From the NCBI RefSeq assembly GCF_947496985.1, contig NZ_CANMEZ010000005.1, positions 338,470 through 402,469 of the forward strand: 64,000 bases of DNA, read 5' to 3'. Made by a program: the position numbers and the translations under genes. The number at the start of each line of letters is the position of its first letter. Positions within the stretch are counted from its first letter, which is position 1. The stretch comes from an uncultured Kordia sp. (lineage in GTDB: Bacteria; Bacteroidota; Bacteroidia; Flavobacteriales; Flavobacteriaceae). Shown piece by piece: positions 37,541-48,360 of this stretch. Under the pieces are notes generated by a model, which saw nothing but the letters and a program-made list of their open reading frames with translations, was not told the DNA's origin and made no database searches.

Positions 37541-38560
37541 ATGAAACTAACCATAACCATACAAAACTTTGAACTGCCTTTAAATAATCCGTTTACAATT
37601 TCGCGATATACGGTTACGGTTCAAAAAACGGTGGTAGTTTCAATATCAGATGGAAACTATACAGGTTATGGAGAAGCAACAGTCAATCCTTATTATAACA
37701 GTACTATTGAAAGTTTAAAGGCTTCCGCCAGAAGTGTCAAATCTGTACTTGAAGCTGTTGAAGAAAACACACATCCTACGAAGCTCTGGAAACAATTAGA
37801 ACCGCATTTAAACGACAACTACTTTGCGTTATGCGCAATTGACTGTGCGTATTGGGATTTATATGCAAAACAACAACAAAAGCCATTACGAAGATTTTGG
37901 AGTGAACATGATGAAAACTTACCCAAAACAAACTTCACCATAGGAATTGATTCTGTTGAGGTAATGAAATCAAAAATTCAAGAAACGCCTTGGCCTATTT
38001 ATAAAATCAAATTAGGTACAAAAAACGATTTAGAAATCATTCAATCACTTCGCGAAATTACAGATGCAGTTTTTCGAGTAGATGCTAATTGTGCTTGGAC
38101 AATAGAAGAAACACTTAAAAATGCAGAAGCTTTCAAAAAAATAGGAGTTGAATTTATAGAACAACCACTAAAAGCAGACAATTGGGAAGGCATGAAAATT
38201 CTAAAAGAAAAAAGTGTATTACCTATCATTGCGGATGAAAGTTGTCAACAACTCAAAGATGTTTCAATTTGTGCAGACGTTTTTCACGGAATCAATATCA
38301 AACTTATGAAATGTGGAGGCATTACACCGGCATTACAAATGATTCAAATCGCGAAAGCAAAACAACTCAAAATAATGGTAGGTTGCATGACAGAATCTAC
38401 CATTGGAATTTCAAACCTTACTCAATTCGCGCCTTTACTAGATTATATAGATGCTGACGGAGCGATGTTGTTGCAAAATGATATTGCAACTGGCGTAACA
38501 TTTACTAATGGAGAAATTACTTATGCTGATAAAAATGGTTCAGGCGCTATTTTAATTTAG
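37541..38560 (+). CDS. Dipeptide epimerase (L-Ala-D/L-Glu epimerase type), enolase superfamily
   Basis: A 339-residue muconate-lactonizing subgroup enzyme. Catalytic set: YKIKLGT with Lys155/Lys157, metal ligands Asp181 (VDANCAW), Glu207 (FIEQPL) and Asp232 (ADESC), and base Lys254 (NIKLMKCGG), all as in AE epimerase, which recycles murein dipeptides. A different dipeptide specificity is possible. The 3' end overlaps the convergent AAA gene by 4 bases. Confidence 0.9.
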   Translation: MKLTITIQNFELPLNNPFTISRYTVTVQKTVVVSISDGNYTGYGEATVNPYYNSTIESLKASARSVKSVLEAVEENTHPTKLWKQLEPHLNDNYFALCAIDCAYWDLYAKQQQKPLRRFWSEHDENLPKTNFTIGIDSVEVMKSKIQETPWPIYKIKLGTKNDLEIIQSLREITDAVFRVDANCAWTIEETLKNAEAFKKIGVEFIEQPLKADNWEGMKILKEKSVLPIIADESCQQLKDVSICADVFHGINIKLMKCGGITPALQMIQIAKAKQLKIMVGCMTESTIGISNLTQFAPLLDYIDADGAMLLQNDIATGVTFTNGEITYADKNGSGAILI

Positions 38561-39612
38561 TTATTCTTTGCTACATAAACCCAAGCTTTTTTACCAGAAG
38601 CAAATGTTTCTAAAACTCTTTCATAATCATCTACTTCATACGTATCTGTATCTAATAACTCTTGTTCTGTTATCTCAAAAATAACACCTTCAATAAAGTC
38701 ATCATTATTATTTGTTTTTATTGCGATAGGATGAAACTCTTGTTTGCTTTTTGTGAGTACTTCAGTGTCGGTAATTTTTAAAGAATCTAGCGTGTAGTTT
38801 TTTAAAGAGTCTTTACTTCCAGTTAAAACACGTCCATAAGTTTCTTGTTGAACATTTTTTAATTGCAATGTTCCATACGAAAACAAATATTGAGTTATTT
38901 CAATAGCTTTTAATTTTTCGGCAGCAATGATGTATTTCTTTATACTATGGATGACAATATCTTTAGCCTCAGCATATGAAATATTATATACTCTTGTAAG
39001 CTTTTGATATTTTTTAGGATACTTACTTAAAAGGTCTTCATAATAACGATCTAAAGCTTCTTTATTTGGCAAATCGTATTGAAGCCTTAATTGGAAACGT
39101 CGTAACAAAGCTGTGTCTATAATTTCTACATAATTTGTTGCGGCAATTAACAAAGTTTCGTTCGATAAATAATCGATGAGTTGAATGGTTGTATTTACAA
39201 TACGTTTCATTTCTCCAGAATCTTTACTGTCGTAATCTCTAATCTTTCCGATATAATCAAATTCATCAAGAAATAGAACAGCTTGTTCACGAGCAGCTTT
39301 TTTAAATATATCCGTAATATTCTTAGCGGTTTCCCCTAATTTGGAAGAAACAAAATTTCCTAAATTCAGAATAATGATTTCTTTATTTAACTCCTTTGCA
39401 ATAGCTTTCGCTGTAGCAGTTTTTCCACAACCAGTATGACCGTGTAATAGTATTTTATTTGCTATTGGTAAATCATACAGCTTTAAAGCTTCAAAATAAT
39501 TAAACTCATCAAGTAATTGCTCTAGCTGTTTTTGGTTGTGAGTACTTAAATGTAGTTCATCTAAAGAGATGGAAATTTCATTAGATTTCAGTATTAAATC
39601 ATATAATCTCAT
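38557..39612 (-). CDS. AAA ATPase fused to a gamma-glutamylcyclotransferase/AIG2-like domain
   Basis: A 351-residue protein. Residues 50-235 are an AAA ATPase: Walker A GHTGCGKT (58-65), Walker B LFLDEFD (113-119), sensor Asn160 (AATN) and LLRRF (169-173) with arginine-finger-like Arg171/172. Residues 241-351 read as a GGCT/AIG2-like domain: YLFSYGTLQLKNVQ (242-255), YGRVLTG, HPIAIKT, IEGVIFEIT and DTYEVDDYERV with candidate catalytic Glu326. No Met or stop lies near the junction, so it is one reading frame. The pairing of an AAA remodelling domain with a cyclotransferase-like enzyme is unusual; function unknown. Converges on the epimerase gene. Confidence 0.8.
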   Translation of the reverse strand: MRLYDLILKSNEISISLDELHLSTHNQKQLEQLLDEFNYFEALKLYDLPIANKILLHGHTGCGKTATAKAIAKELNKEIIILNLGNFVSSKLGETAKNITDIFKKAAREQAVLFLDEFDYIGKIRDYDSKDSGEMKRIVNTTIQLIDYLSNETLLIAATNYVEIIDTALLRRFQLRLQYDLPNKEALDRYYEDLLSKYPKKYQKLTRVYNISYAEAKDIVIHSIKKYIIAAEKLKAIEITQYLFSYGTLQLKNVQQETYGRVLTGSKDSLKNYTLDSLKITDTEVLTKSKQEFHPIAIKTNNNDDFIEGVIFEITEQELLDTDTYEVDDYERVLETFASGKKAWVYVAKNN

Positions 39613-39759
39613 ATATTATTTTTGAGTACGTATGTAATAAAATACAAATATAATATGGACTCCTAACCAATTCAAGCTTTTAAGGTTAATTTTAATGATT
39701 TTTTATCTTTCAAATAATTGAAATTACATAAGCGCAAACAAATCAGGAATTACTCTCCA

Positions 39760-40530
39760 TTAAAACCCATTTAATTTATTTCCCGCAAAAGGACTCTTAA
39801 AAGTAATCCAATTTGTAGCTCTAGCTGCTTTTCCATCCGAATTTATAGGTGTAAAACGCACTTTATACATTCCTTTTCTATTAAAGCTAAATGCGCCAGA
39901 GCACATATCATGACCAACACTAATTTTATTATTATAGGATTGAATATAGTATACACTTGTAGTATTTGTTGAAACATCAAGAAGTTCAGTTCTGTACCAA
40001 GTTTTCTTGCTTGGATCGTTCTTTACGTCAAAAATGGCATTAGCTTCTGGCCCACAACCATAATACTCTACACGTGAAGTTTTGTATGTAGCGGAAACTG
40101 GTGTCGAAAATGTTTTGCCGTATTCTTCAGTACTAGTAATCCAATACAAAGGCTTTTTATCACCATAAAATCGAGATTGCATATCTTTAGTTTCTTTATC
40201 AGTTTGATTCTCGTATTTTAAAAAATATTTCGTGTTTGATCGCAATGTTTTTGAAGGCATAAAAATAGCTTGTGCTAAATTCATTTGACTATACAAAATC
40301 TCTTGTAATTTTAATTCAACAAGTTCGCCAGATTCACTTTTTAAATATACTTTTCGATTCTTAAATGTCTTAATAGTTTTAATATTCATTGCATACCCCT
40401 GAATAATAAACATTGCATTGCGATTTATCTTTTCTTGCATCGGATAAAATTGGATTCCAAAGGCTGAGCAATCTGCAATCACAGATTGAAAGCTTAACAA
40501 AAGAGTAAATAGAAATAGTAGTTTTTTCAT
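39760..40530 (-). CDS. Secreted protein of unknown function
   Basis: A 256-residue protein from ATG 40530, which starts the signal peptide KKLLFLFTLLLSFQSVIADC; five residues more are possible at 40545. The mature part looks all-beta: MFIIQGYAMNIKTIKTF, KVYLKSESGELVELKL, VSATYKTSRVEYYGCGPEAN and a C-terminal MYKVRFTPINSDGKAARATNW. It contains four or so cysteines. No T9SS sorting tail and no recognised family. Separated by a terminator from the upstream T9SS-tail gene. Confidence 0.72.
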   Translation of the reverse strand: MKKLLFLFTLLLSFQSVIADCSAFGIQFYPMQEKINRNAMFIIQGYAMNIKTIKTFKNRKVYLKSESGELVELKLQEILYSQMNLAQAIFMPSKTLRSNTKYFLKYENQTDKETKDMQSRFYGDKKPLYWITSTEEYGKTFSTPVSATYKTSRVEYYGCGPEANAIFDVKNDPSKKTWYRTELLDVSTNTTSVYYIQSYNNKISVGHDMCSGAFSFNRKGMYKVRFTPINSDGKAARATNWITFKSPFAGNKLNGF

Positions 40531-40600
40531 AATAGTCGGTTTCATAGATATTTATCAAACACTATTCCATAATTAATAAAGTTGTTTAAATGTAAGCCAT

Positions 40601-40640
40601 AAAAAAACGCTCAGAGTTCCTATATTGCTCTGAGCGTTTT
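40601..40640 (-). terminator. Rho-independent terminator after the T9SS-tail gene
   Basis: Perfect 13-bp stem (aaaacgctcagag / ctctgagcgtttt) with an 11-base loop; the minus strand ends in a T run, 22 bases past the stop at 40662. Confidence 0.85.
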
Positions 40641-40661
40641 AATTTTTATATAAGTAAACTA

Positions 40662-41675
40662 TTACTGTTTCATAAATTTCTTTGTAGTTGTAGCACCTGT
40701 TTCAGTTTCAAGCGTTACAAAGTACATTCCTTGTTGTAAATTTGACACTGAAATACGCTCAGTTTCAACAGTTGAACTAAATACATTTCTTCCTTGCATA
40801 TCTACAATAGAAACACTTTTAATAACTTGATTATCTTTAGAGTCAATTGTTATAAAATCTTTAGCAGGATTCGGATACAACTGAAAATTTGAAGCATCAA
40901 CCGTATTTCTAGAAAGTGTAACGGCTGTATTACGCTCATAAGTTTCAGTAGTTTGGTTGATACCTAAAAATGCAGAAACTAAAGTAGCATTAGTATATCT
41001 AAATGCGATATTATCAGCAGTATTATCATAATAGTAATACGTAGTTTGTGTCAATGTTCCAATATTATTAAAAATAGGAGGAATGCTAAAACTTAATGTC
41101 TGATCAATACGTAAACGTGTTACAGGTGATGAATAATCAGGAAAAGTCGGATCAGGAATGTTTAATGTTCCATACGCTTCAACAGTTGCTGTAAATGTTC
41201 CTGTAAAAGTACCACTAGTTCCCATAAATGTAAATGTTCCTGCGGCAGTTCCTGAGTTATTAGCTCCAAAGTTTAATGGAAATAAGCCTACAAAAGCATT
41301 TGTAGAGCTGTAATTTAAAACAATATCACCTTGTGAAGCACCAGTAATATATGTTCCACTTCCATCAGTTCTTTGGAAAAATTCACTTACCGTTGGTGTA
41401 CCACCTTGTGTAGTAATTGATAAAACTTCTGTAGTCCCTGGATATGTAGTCAATTCTGCTGCTGTTGGCGGGGCATAGGTATCAATATTTGTTCCTCCTG
41501 CAGTTAAATTATTAAATGTCCAAATTGCGTTCATACCTGTTGGTGATTGATCAAGTGCAGCTGCGGGTGTTACAATCGTAAAATCTGTGTTTGGGTCACT
41601 GTTAAACGAAGAAATTGTTTGTGAATAGGTTACGAAGCTAAAAAGCAGCGCAACTAAAAGTAATTTTGTTTTCAT
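40662..41675 (-). CDS. Secreted protein with T9SS type A C-terminal sorting domain
   Basis: A 337-residue protein. ATG 41675 is chosen because the signal peptide KTKLLLVALLFSFVTYSQ starts there; a longer frame exists to 41768. The body (about 25-255) is a Thr/Gly-rich beta protein without recognised domain. Residues about 265-337 are a type A sorting domain: NFQLYPNPAKDFITI, VSIVDMQGRNVFSS, ISVSNLQQGMYFVTLETETG and final TTTKKFMKQ. The protein should cross the outer membrane by T9SS and be released or anchored after CTD removal. Confidence 0.88.
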   Translation of the reverse strand: MKTKLLLVALLFSFVTYSQTISSFNSDPNTDFTIVTPAAALDQSPTGMNAIWTFNNLTAGGTNIDTYAPPTAAELTTYPGTTEVLSITTQGGTPTVSEFFQRTDGSGTYITGASQGDIVLNYSSTNAFVGLFPLNFGANNSGTAAGTFTFMGTSGTFTGTFTATVEAYGTLNIPDPTFPDYSSPVTRLRIDQTLSFSIPPIFNNIGTLTQTTYYYYDNTADNIAFRYTNATLVSAFLGINQTTETYERNTAVTLSRNTVDASNFQLYPNPAKDFITIDSKDNQVIKSVSIVDMQGRNVFSSTVETERISVSNLQQGMYFVTLETETGATTTKKFMKQ

Positions 41676-43995
<2,320 letters not shown>

Positions 43996-44023
43996 CTAAA
44001 AGACACTCACTCAAAATTATATC

Positions 44024-44062
44024 AAAAGCAATTACTTATCTATTAAGTAGTTGCTTTTTTTT
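44024..44062 (+). terminator. Rho-independent terminator after gyrB
   Basis: Stem aaaagcaattactta / taagtagttgctttt (one wobble) with a short loop and an eight-T run, 28 bases after the stop. Confidence 0.85.
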
Positions 44063-44163
44063 GTGCTCTTTTCTCAAAATTGAAAAGAAAAAGGGGGAAT
44101 TTCCTCTATGTATTATATTAGTTTTTTACTACTTTTAAAATCAGTAAACTTAACCTAACAAAA

Positions 44164-45213
44164 ATGAAAAAACTAAAAGCCTCGATCATTATTCTTTTAA
44201 TGATCACTTCTGTGAAAGCCCAAGAATTAGAAAGCCTCTTACTTGCTGGAGATGATGCAAGTAAACTTACTGAAAATTATATGAATCCTTTAATGGAAGG
44301 ATTATTATACAGTATCAATGGTGGTTGGTATACAACTGCTAAAACGCATAAGAAATTTGGTTTCGATATCACCATTTCTGCAAACTTAAGCTTTGTCCCA
44401 AGCGCTAAGCAAAACTTTACATTCAATCCTGCCGATTATGAATTTCTAACAACTGCAAACGGAGAAACATCGTTGCCAACAGTAATGAGTGATAGTAGTG
44501 CTGAAACTACAATAGATGTTAGTATTCCTATTGATGGAACAAATACATTCAAAGTGGGAAGTTTTAATATGCCAGGTGGAATAGCAGAAGATTTTCCTAT
44601 AAATGCAGCGCCAGCACCAATGATTCAAGTTGGAGTAGGGTTGCCAACAAAAACAGACGTGAAATTACGATTCGTACCAAAAATCAACTTTGACGATGAT
44701 GTAGAAGCTAGTCTTATAGGATTTGGTCTGCAACACGATATTACACAATATTTTGGACCTATAGATAAATTACCATTAAGTGTTTCTATTCTTGGAGCAT
44801 TTACAAACTTAAAAGCTACATATGCTATCAATGATGATAGTCTAACGGATAATGTAAGCATTCAGAATGGTGAAACAGAATTCACAATGAATGCTTGGAC
44901 AATTCAAGCTATAGGTTCGTTAGATTTTAAAATAATTACCTTATATGGTGGTTTCGGGTATAACAATGGGAAATCTGAAATCAATATAAAAGGAGATTAT
45001 AGTTTAACGTATGACGTGCAAGACAGTAATGGGAATAACGTTGCAACTGTAACAGAAACGATCTCTAATCCTGTAAATCTAGACTTTGAAGCTAATGGTG
45101 TTCGAACGACACTTGGAGCGCGACTAAATTTAGGTCCTGTAAAAATATTTGGTGATTACACCTTGCAGAAATTCAATACCTTAACGGCAGGTATCGCATT
45201 AAGTATCCGATAA
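44164..45213 (+). CDS. Outer-membrane beta-barrel protein, DUF6588-like
   Basis: A 349-residue protein with signal peptide (KKLKASIIILLMITSVKAQ). The mature protein starts ELESLLLAGDDASKLTENYMNPLMEGL and continues with amphipathic strands (GGWYTTAKTHKKFGFDITIS, MIQVGVGLPTKTDVKLRFVPK, NLGPVKIFGDYTLQKFNTLTAGIALSIR), which matches the DUF6588 barrels of Bacteroidota. Function unknown; probably an outer-membrane channel or structural barrel. Single-gene unit. Confidence 0.82.
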   Translation: MKKLKASIIILLMITSVKAQELESLLLAGDDASKLTENYMNPLMEGLLYSINGGWYTTAKTHKKFGFDITISANLSFVPSAKQNFTFNPADYEFLTTANGETSLPTVMSDSSAETTIDVSIPIDGTNTFKVGSFNMPGGIAEDFPINAAPAPMIQVGVGLPTKTDVKLRFVPKINFDDDVEASLIGFGLQHDITQYFGPIDKLPLSVSILGAFTNLKATYAINDDSLTDNVSIQNGETEFTMNAWTIQAIGSLDFKIITLYGGFGYNNGKSEINIKGDYSLTYDVQDSNGNNVATVTETISNPVNLDFEANGVRTTLGARLNLGPVKIFGDYTLQKFNTLTAGIALSIR

Positions 45214-45243
45214 ATACCTTACTGTAAATAATTCAAAATAACA

Positions 45244-45274
45244 TTGTTTTTCCGTATAAAAAATGTGACCTTTG
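45244..45274 (+). promoter_or_regulatory. Putative mdh promoter
   Basis: TTG (45244-45246), a 20-base spacer and GACCTTTG (45267-45274), close to the TAnnTTTG consensus. The ATG follows at 45312. Confidence 0.5.
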
Positions 45275-45311
45275 CAGCGTTAAAAACAATACATCAAAAA
45301 AATATAAAAAT

Positions 45312-46238
45312 ATGAAAGTTACAGTTGTAGGAGCAGGAGCCGTTGGTGCTAGTTGTGCAGAGTATATTGCAATCAAAAATTTTGCTTCAGAAGTGGTTTT
45401 ATTAGACATTAAAGAAGGATATGCTGAAGGAAAAGCAATGGATTTAATGCAAACAGCTTCTCTAAATGGTTTTGATACAAAAATCACAGGAAGTACAAAT
45501 GACTACACAAAAACAGCTGGTAGCGATATCTGTGTAATTACTTCTGGAATTCCTCGTAAACCAGGAATGACACGTGAAGAGTTAATCGGAATCAACGCAG
45601 GAATTGTAAAAACAGTTTCTTCAAGCTTAATAGCACATTCTCCAAATACAATCATCATTGTTGTAAGTAATCCAATGGACACAATGACGTATTTAGTTCA
45701 CAAAACTACAGGATTAGCTAAAAATAGAATCATTGGAATGGGTGGAGCTTTAGATAGCGCGCGTTTCAAATACAGATTAGCAGAAGCATTAGGAGCACCA
45801 ATTTCTGATGTTGATGGAATGGTAATCGGAGGTCATAGTGACAAAGGAATGGTTCCTTTAACAGCACATGCAACTCGTAACAGTGTAAAAGTTTCTGAAT
45901 TCTTATCAGAAGAACGTTTAGAAGAAGTAAAACAAGCAACGAAAGTTGGTGGAGCAACATTAACAAAATTACTAGGAACTTCTGCATGGTACGCACCAGG
46001 AGCAGCAGTTTCAGGATTAGTTCAAGCAATTGCTTGTGATCAAAAGAAAATGTTCCCATGTTCAGCTTTATTAGAGGGTGAATACGGATTAGACGACTTA
46101 TGTATTGGTGTTCCAGTAATCTTAGGAAAGAACGGAATTGAAAGTATCGTAGAAATCGAATTAAGCGATGCTGAAAAAACTCACATGACAGAAAGTGCTG
46201 AAGGTGTAAAGAAAACAAACGGATTGTTAGAATTATAA
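45312..46238 (+). CDS. mdh: Malate dehydrogenase (LDH-like type)
   Basis: A 308-residue NAD-dependent enzyme of the TCA cycle, oxidising malate to oxaloacetate. Rossmann start VTVVGAGAVGASCAEYIA, Asp in VLLDIKEG choosing NAD, substrate loop GIPRKPGMTREELIGINAGI with its arginines, VVSNPMDTMTYL, MGGALDSARFKYRLAEALG and catalytic His in VIGGHSDKGMVPL. Gln/Arg pattern and length suit the LDH-like MDH group found in Bacteroidota. A terminator follows. Confidence 0.96.
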   Translation: MKVTVVGAGAVGASCAEYIAIKNFASEVVLLDIKEGYAEGKAMDLMQTASLNGFDTKITGSTNDYTKTAGSDICVITSGIPRKPGMTREELIGINAGIVKTVSSSLIAHSPNTIIIVVSNPMDTMTYLVHKTTGLAKNRIIGMGGALDSARFKYRLAEALGAPISDVDGMVIGGHSDKGMVPLTAHATRNSVKVSEFLSEERLEEVKQATKVGGATLTKLLGTSAWYAPGAAVSGLVQAIACDQKKMFPCSALLEGEYGLDDLCIGVPVILGKNGIESIVEIELSDAEKTHMTESAEGVKKTNGLLEL

Positions 46239-46260
46239 AATTCTAAAAACATATATTTAT

Positions 46261-46296
46261 AAAAATCCTCATGATTATTTTCGTGAGGATTTTTTA
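46261..46296 (+). terminator. Rho-independent terminator after mdh
   Basis: Perfect 11-bp stem (aaaaatcctca / tgaggattttt), 12-base loop and T run. Confidence 0.85.
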
Positions 46297-46367
46297 TTTT
46301 CATCTATATTATAGTAATTTGATATAATACTCGCAAAAGAGTAATTCAAAAAGTATATACTTGCCAA

Positions 46368-47321
46368 ATGAAAAAAACAGCTATTCTAATCAGTGCAATG
46401 TTATTGTTAACCCTATTATTAGGGTGTAATAAAATGTTTTTTAGTCCCACTCATATGATTCAATTAGAAATTGAAGCGACTGATCTTACAGAAAATGAAA
46501 AAGATGAAGCTGTACAGAATATTCAAAACCGATTGCTATCGCTTGGCGCTAAAAATGTAAGTGTGGTTTCTGAGAAGGAAGAATTGTTAACACTGAGTTA
46601 TAGAGGTCATTTTGCTTCTGAAGTGTTAGAAGCATGTTTTTCAACAAAAGGGAATTTAGAGTTCTACGAAGTATGTACATCTAAAGAACTCATCATGGAT
46701 TATTTTAAAGAAAAATACCCTGCAACTGACGAAGAAAATTTAACAACGGATGAAACTCTTGGTAATAAAGATGTTTTAGAGTTTCTAAAAAATATCAATA
46801 TTGAAAAAACGCTTTTTGGCGGTGTTATAGGGTATGTATCTAAAGAAAACATAGCAAATTTAAAAGCAACATCAATATTCAAAACGCCTATTTTTATAAG
46901 CTCAATCAAAAGAAGAGTGAAATTTCTATTAGGAAAAGATGAGAATGGAGTATCAGGTCTCTATCCTGTTTTTTTAACATCAGAAAACGAACCGCATTTA
47001 GATGGTTCATACATGAAAAATGCTTCTTATAGTCAAAGTCAGTATAGTGATGATCAATATATGATTGATTTGCAGATGAATGAAGAAGGAGCTGTTATTT
47101 GGGAACGATTAACCGAAAAAGTATATCAAGAAAGAGGATATATTGCTATCGTAATTGACGACATTGTATATTCGGCACCAAGAGTTAGTGCAGGTGCTAT
47201 CAAGGGAGGAAGAACTCAAATTTCAGGAGGTTTTACCAAAGCAGAAGCGGCTATTTTAGCAAGTGTTATTCAAACAAGAACAATTCCTAAAGTTAAAATT
47301 GTAAAAATAATGGAGTTGTAA
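46368..47321 (+). CDS. Stand-alone SecD P1-like lipoprotein
   Basis: A 317-residue lipoprotein: signal with lipobox LLLGC (Cys20). The body matches the periplasmic first domain of SecD: an N-terminal base (MIQLEIEATDLTENEKDEAVQ, NRLLSLGAKNVSVVS), a head region, and the conserved return strand region YIAIVIDDIVYSAPRVS followed by GGRTQISGGFTKAEAAILAS. The last part closely parallels FIAIVLDNIVYSAPSVT and NSQISGNFTIEEAQDLAN in the SecDF encoded 1 kb downstream. It lacks SecD's six transmembrane helices. It may be a decoy, regulator or helper of SecDF or act separately; function is inference. Confidence 0.78.
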   Translation: MKKTAILISAMLLLTLLLGCNKMFFSPTHMIQLEIEATDLTENEKDEAVQNIQNRLLSLGAKNVSVVSEKEELLTLSYRGHFASEVLEACFSTKGNLEFYEVCTSKELIMDYFKEKYPATDEENLTTDETLGNKDVLEFLKNINIEKTLFGGVIGYVSKENIANLKATSIFKTPIFISSIKRRVKFLLGKDENGVSGLYPVFLTSENEPHLDGSYMKNASYSQSQYSDDQYMIDLQMNEEGAVIWERLTEKVYQERGYIAIVIDDIVYSAPRVSAGAIKGGRTQISGGFTKAEAAILASVIQTRTIPKVKIVKIMEL

Positions 47322-47530
47322 GTTTTTAAATGTGAATATGTTAGCGTTGTATTTTGTTCTTGCAATTCCAAAACTTAAGAAAAGTAAATATTTATAATAT
47401 GAGTACATATAAATTGCAAGCATATATTTTAGTGTAATTTGTTCACATATAAACACTTCTTATCAAAATATTGCTAAAAATTAATTACAAAATCCTGCGT
47501 AAATGCAGTCTTTATTTTTATATTTGGCGC

Positions 47531-48166
47531 ATGATTGCAAAAAGGTATTTTAGTGCTTTAATCATTCTAATTACACTCCTTGGTTTTTACAAGAAGCAAA
47601 ATCCTGCACCAAATCAGGAAATAGAGCTTCAATTTGTTGATCAAGAAGTTGTTGTTGAAGACACTGAAGATATTATTCAAGCAATCAAACAGCAATTAGA
47701 AGCGTTAGGAATTTCAGATATTCAAGTTAGAGAACAAGAAAATGGAATTCTGAAAATCGCATATTACAGTGATGCTGCTGTTGCAGATATCAAAAGTATA
47801 CTTTCTTCCAAAGGAATTACATCTGAAAGACATTCTGAAAATATTCCAACGAATAATAAAGTTGTCAAGATTCAAGATCACGGAAATGTTGACACATTTA
47901 AGTTAGATGTATACGAGATACAAACTACTTCAAATCCGTATGCAGACATTCATGGAAAGTACGTTTTAGCATTACAAAAAGATTACGACAAGTCTCCGCC
48001 AAGTCCAAATTCGTTTGGAAATACGAGTTCGTATATTACCGGAGAATTCAAAACTACAATAGCATTAGCTTATACAGAATCAACATATACTACGATTCTT
48101 AAAGAAAACATTTCATACGAAATTCCTGATGTACGCGCAGGGCCAACTTCTTCTTTACATTCGTAA
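47531..48166 (+). CDS. Membrane-anchored protein with SecD-P1-base-like domain
   Basis: A 211-residue protein from ATG 47531; a TTG at 47471 would add 20 poor residues. The N-terminal hydrophobic stretch (IAKRYFSALIILITLLGFY) is a signal anchor. Residues about 35-105 resemble the ferredoxin-like base of SecD P1: EIELQFVDQEVVVEDTEDII, QQLEALGISDIQVREQENGILKIAYY and DIKSILSSKGI. The remainder has no recognised domain. It sits between the SecD-P1-like lipoprotein and secDF on the same strand, which suggests a functional or evolutionary link; similarity is weak and needs a profile search. Confidence 0.6.
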   Translation: MIAKRYFSALIILITLLGFYKKQNPAPNQEIELQFVDQEVVVEDTEDIIQAIKQQLEALGISDIQVREQENGILKIAYYSDAAVADIKSILSSKGITSERHSENIPTNNKVVKIQDHGNVDTFKLDVYEIQTTSNPYADIHGKYVLALQKDYDKSPPSPNSFGNTSSYITGEFKTTIALAYTESTYTTILKENISYEIPDVRAGPTSSLHS

Positions 48167-48294
48167 TTACTTAGTCTGAAAGCTAAGAATTACTTCAAGA
48201 AATAGTGTTAAATCAATTAGTTATATGATTTTAAATACGCTAGCTCAAAGTTGTAAAAGACTTTTTATCACAATTAAATCACGAAAAAAAATAA

Positions 48295-48325
48295 TTGTCA
48301 AATCATGCGGTAAATTATATATTTG
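48295..48325 (+). promoter_or_regulatory. secDF promoter, near-consensus
   Basis: TTG (48295-48297), a 20-base spacer and TATATTTG (48318-48325), the best match to the Bacteroidota promoter in the window; the ATG lies 35 bases downstream. Confidence 0.7.
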
Positions 48326-48360
48326 CTCGTTTTAAAAAATTTGACCAAAAATATTGAATA

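Noticed and set aside
45766..46218. Minus-strand open frame of 150 codons opposite mdh
   Set aside because: Antisense of a conserved gene; low-complexity Leu/His composition and no features.
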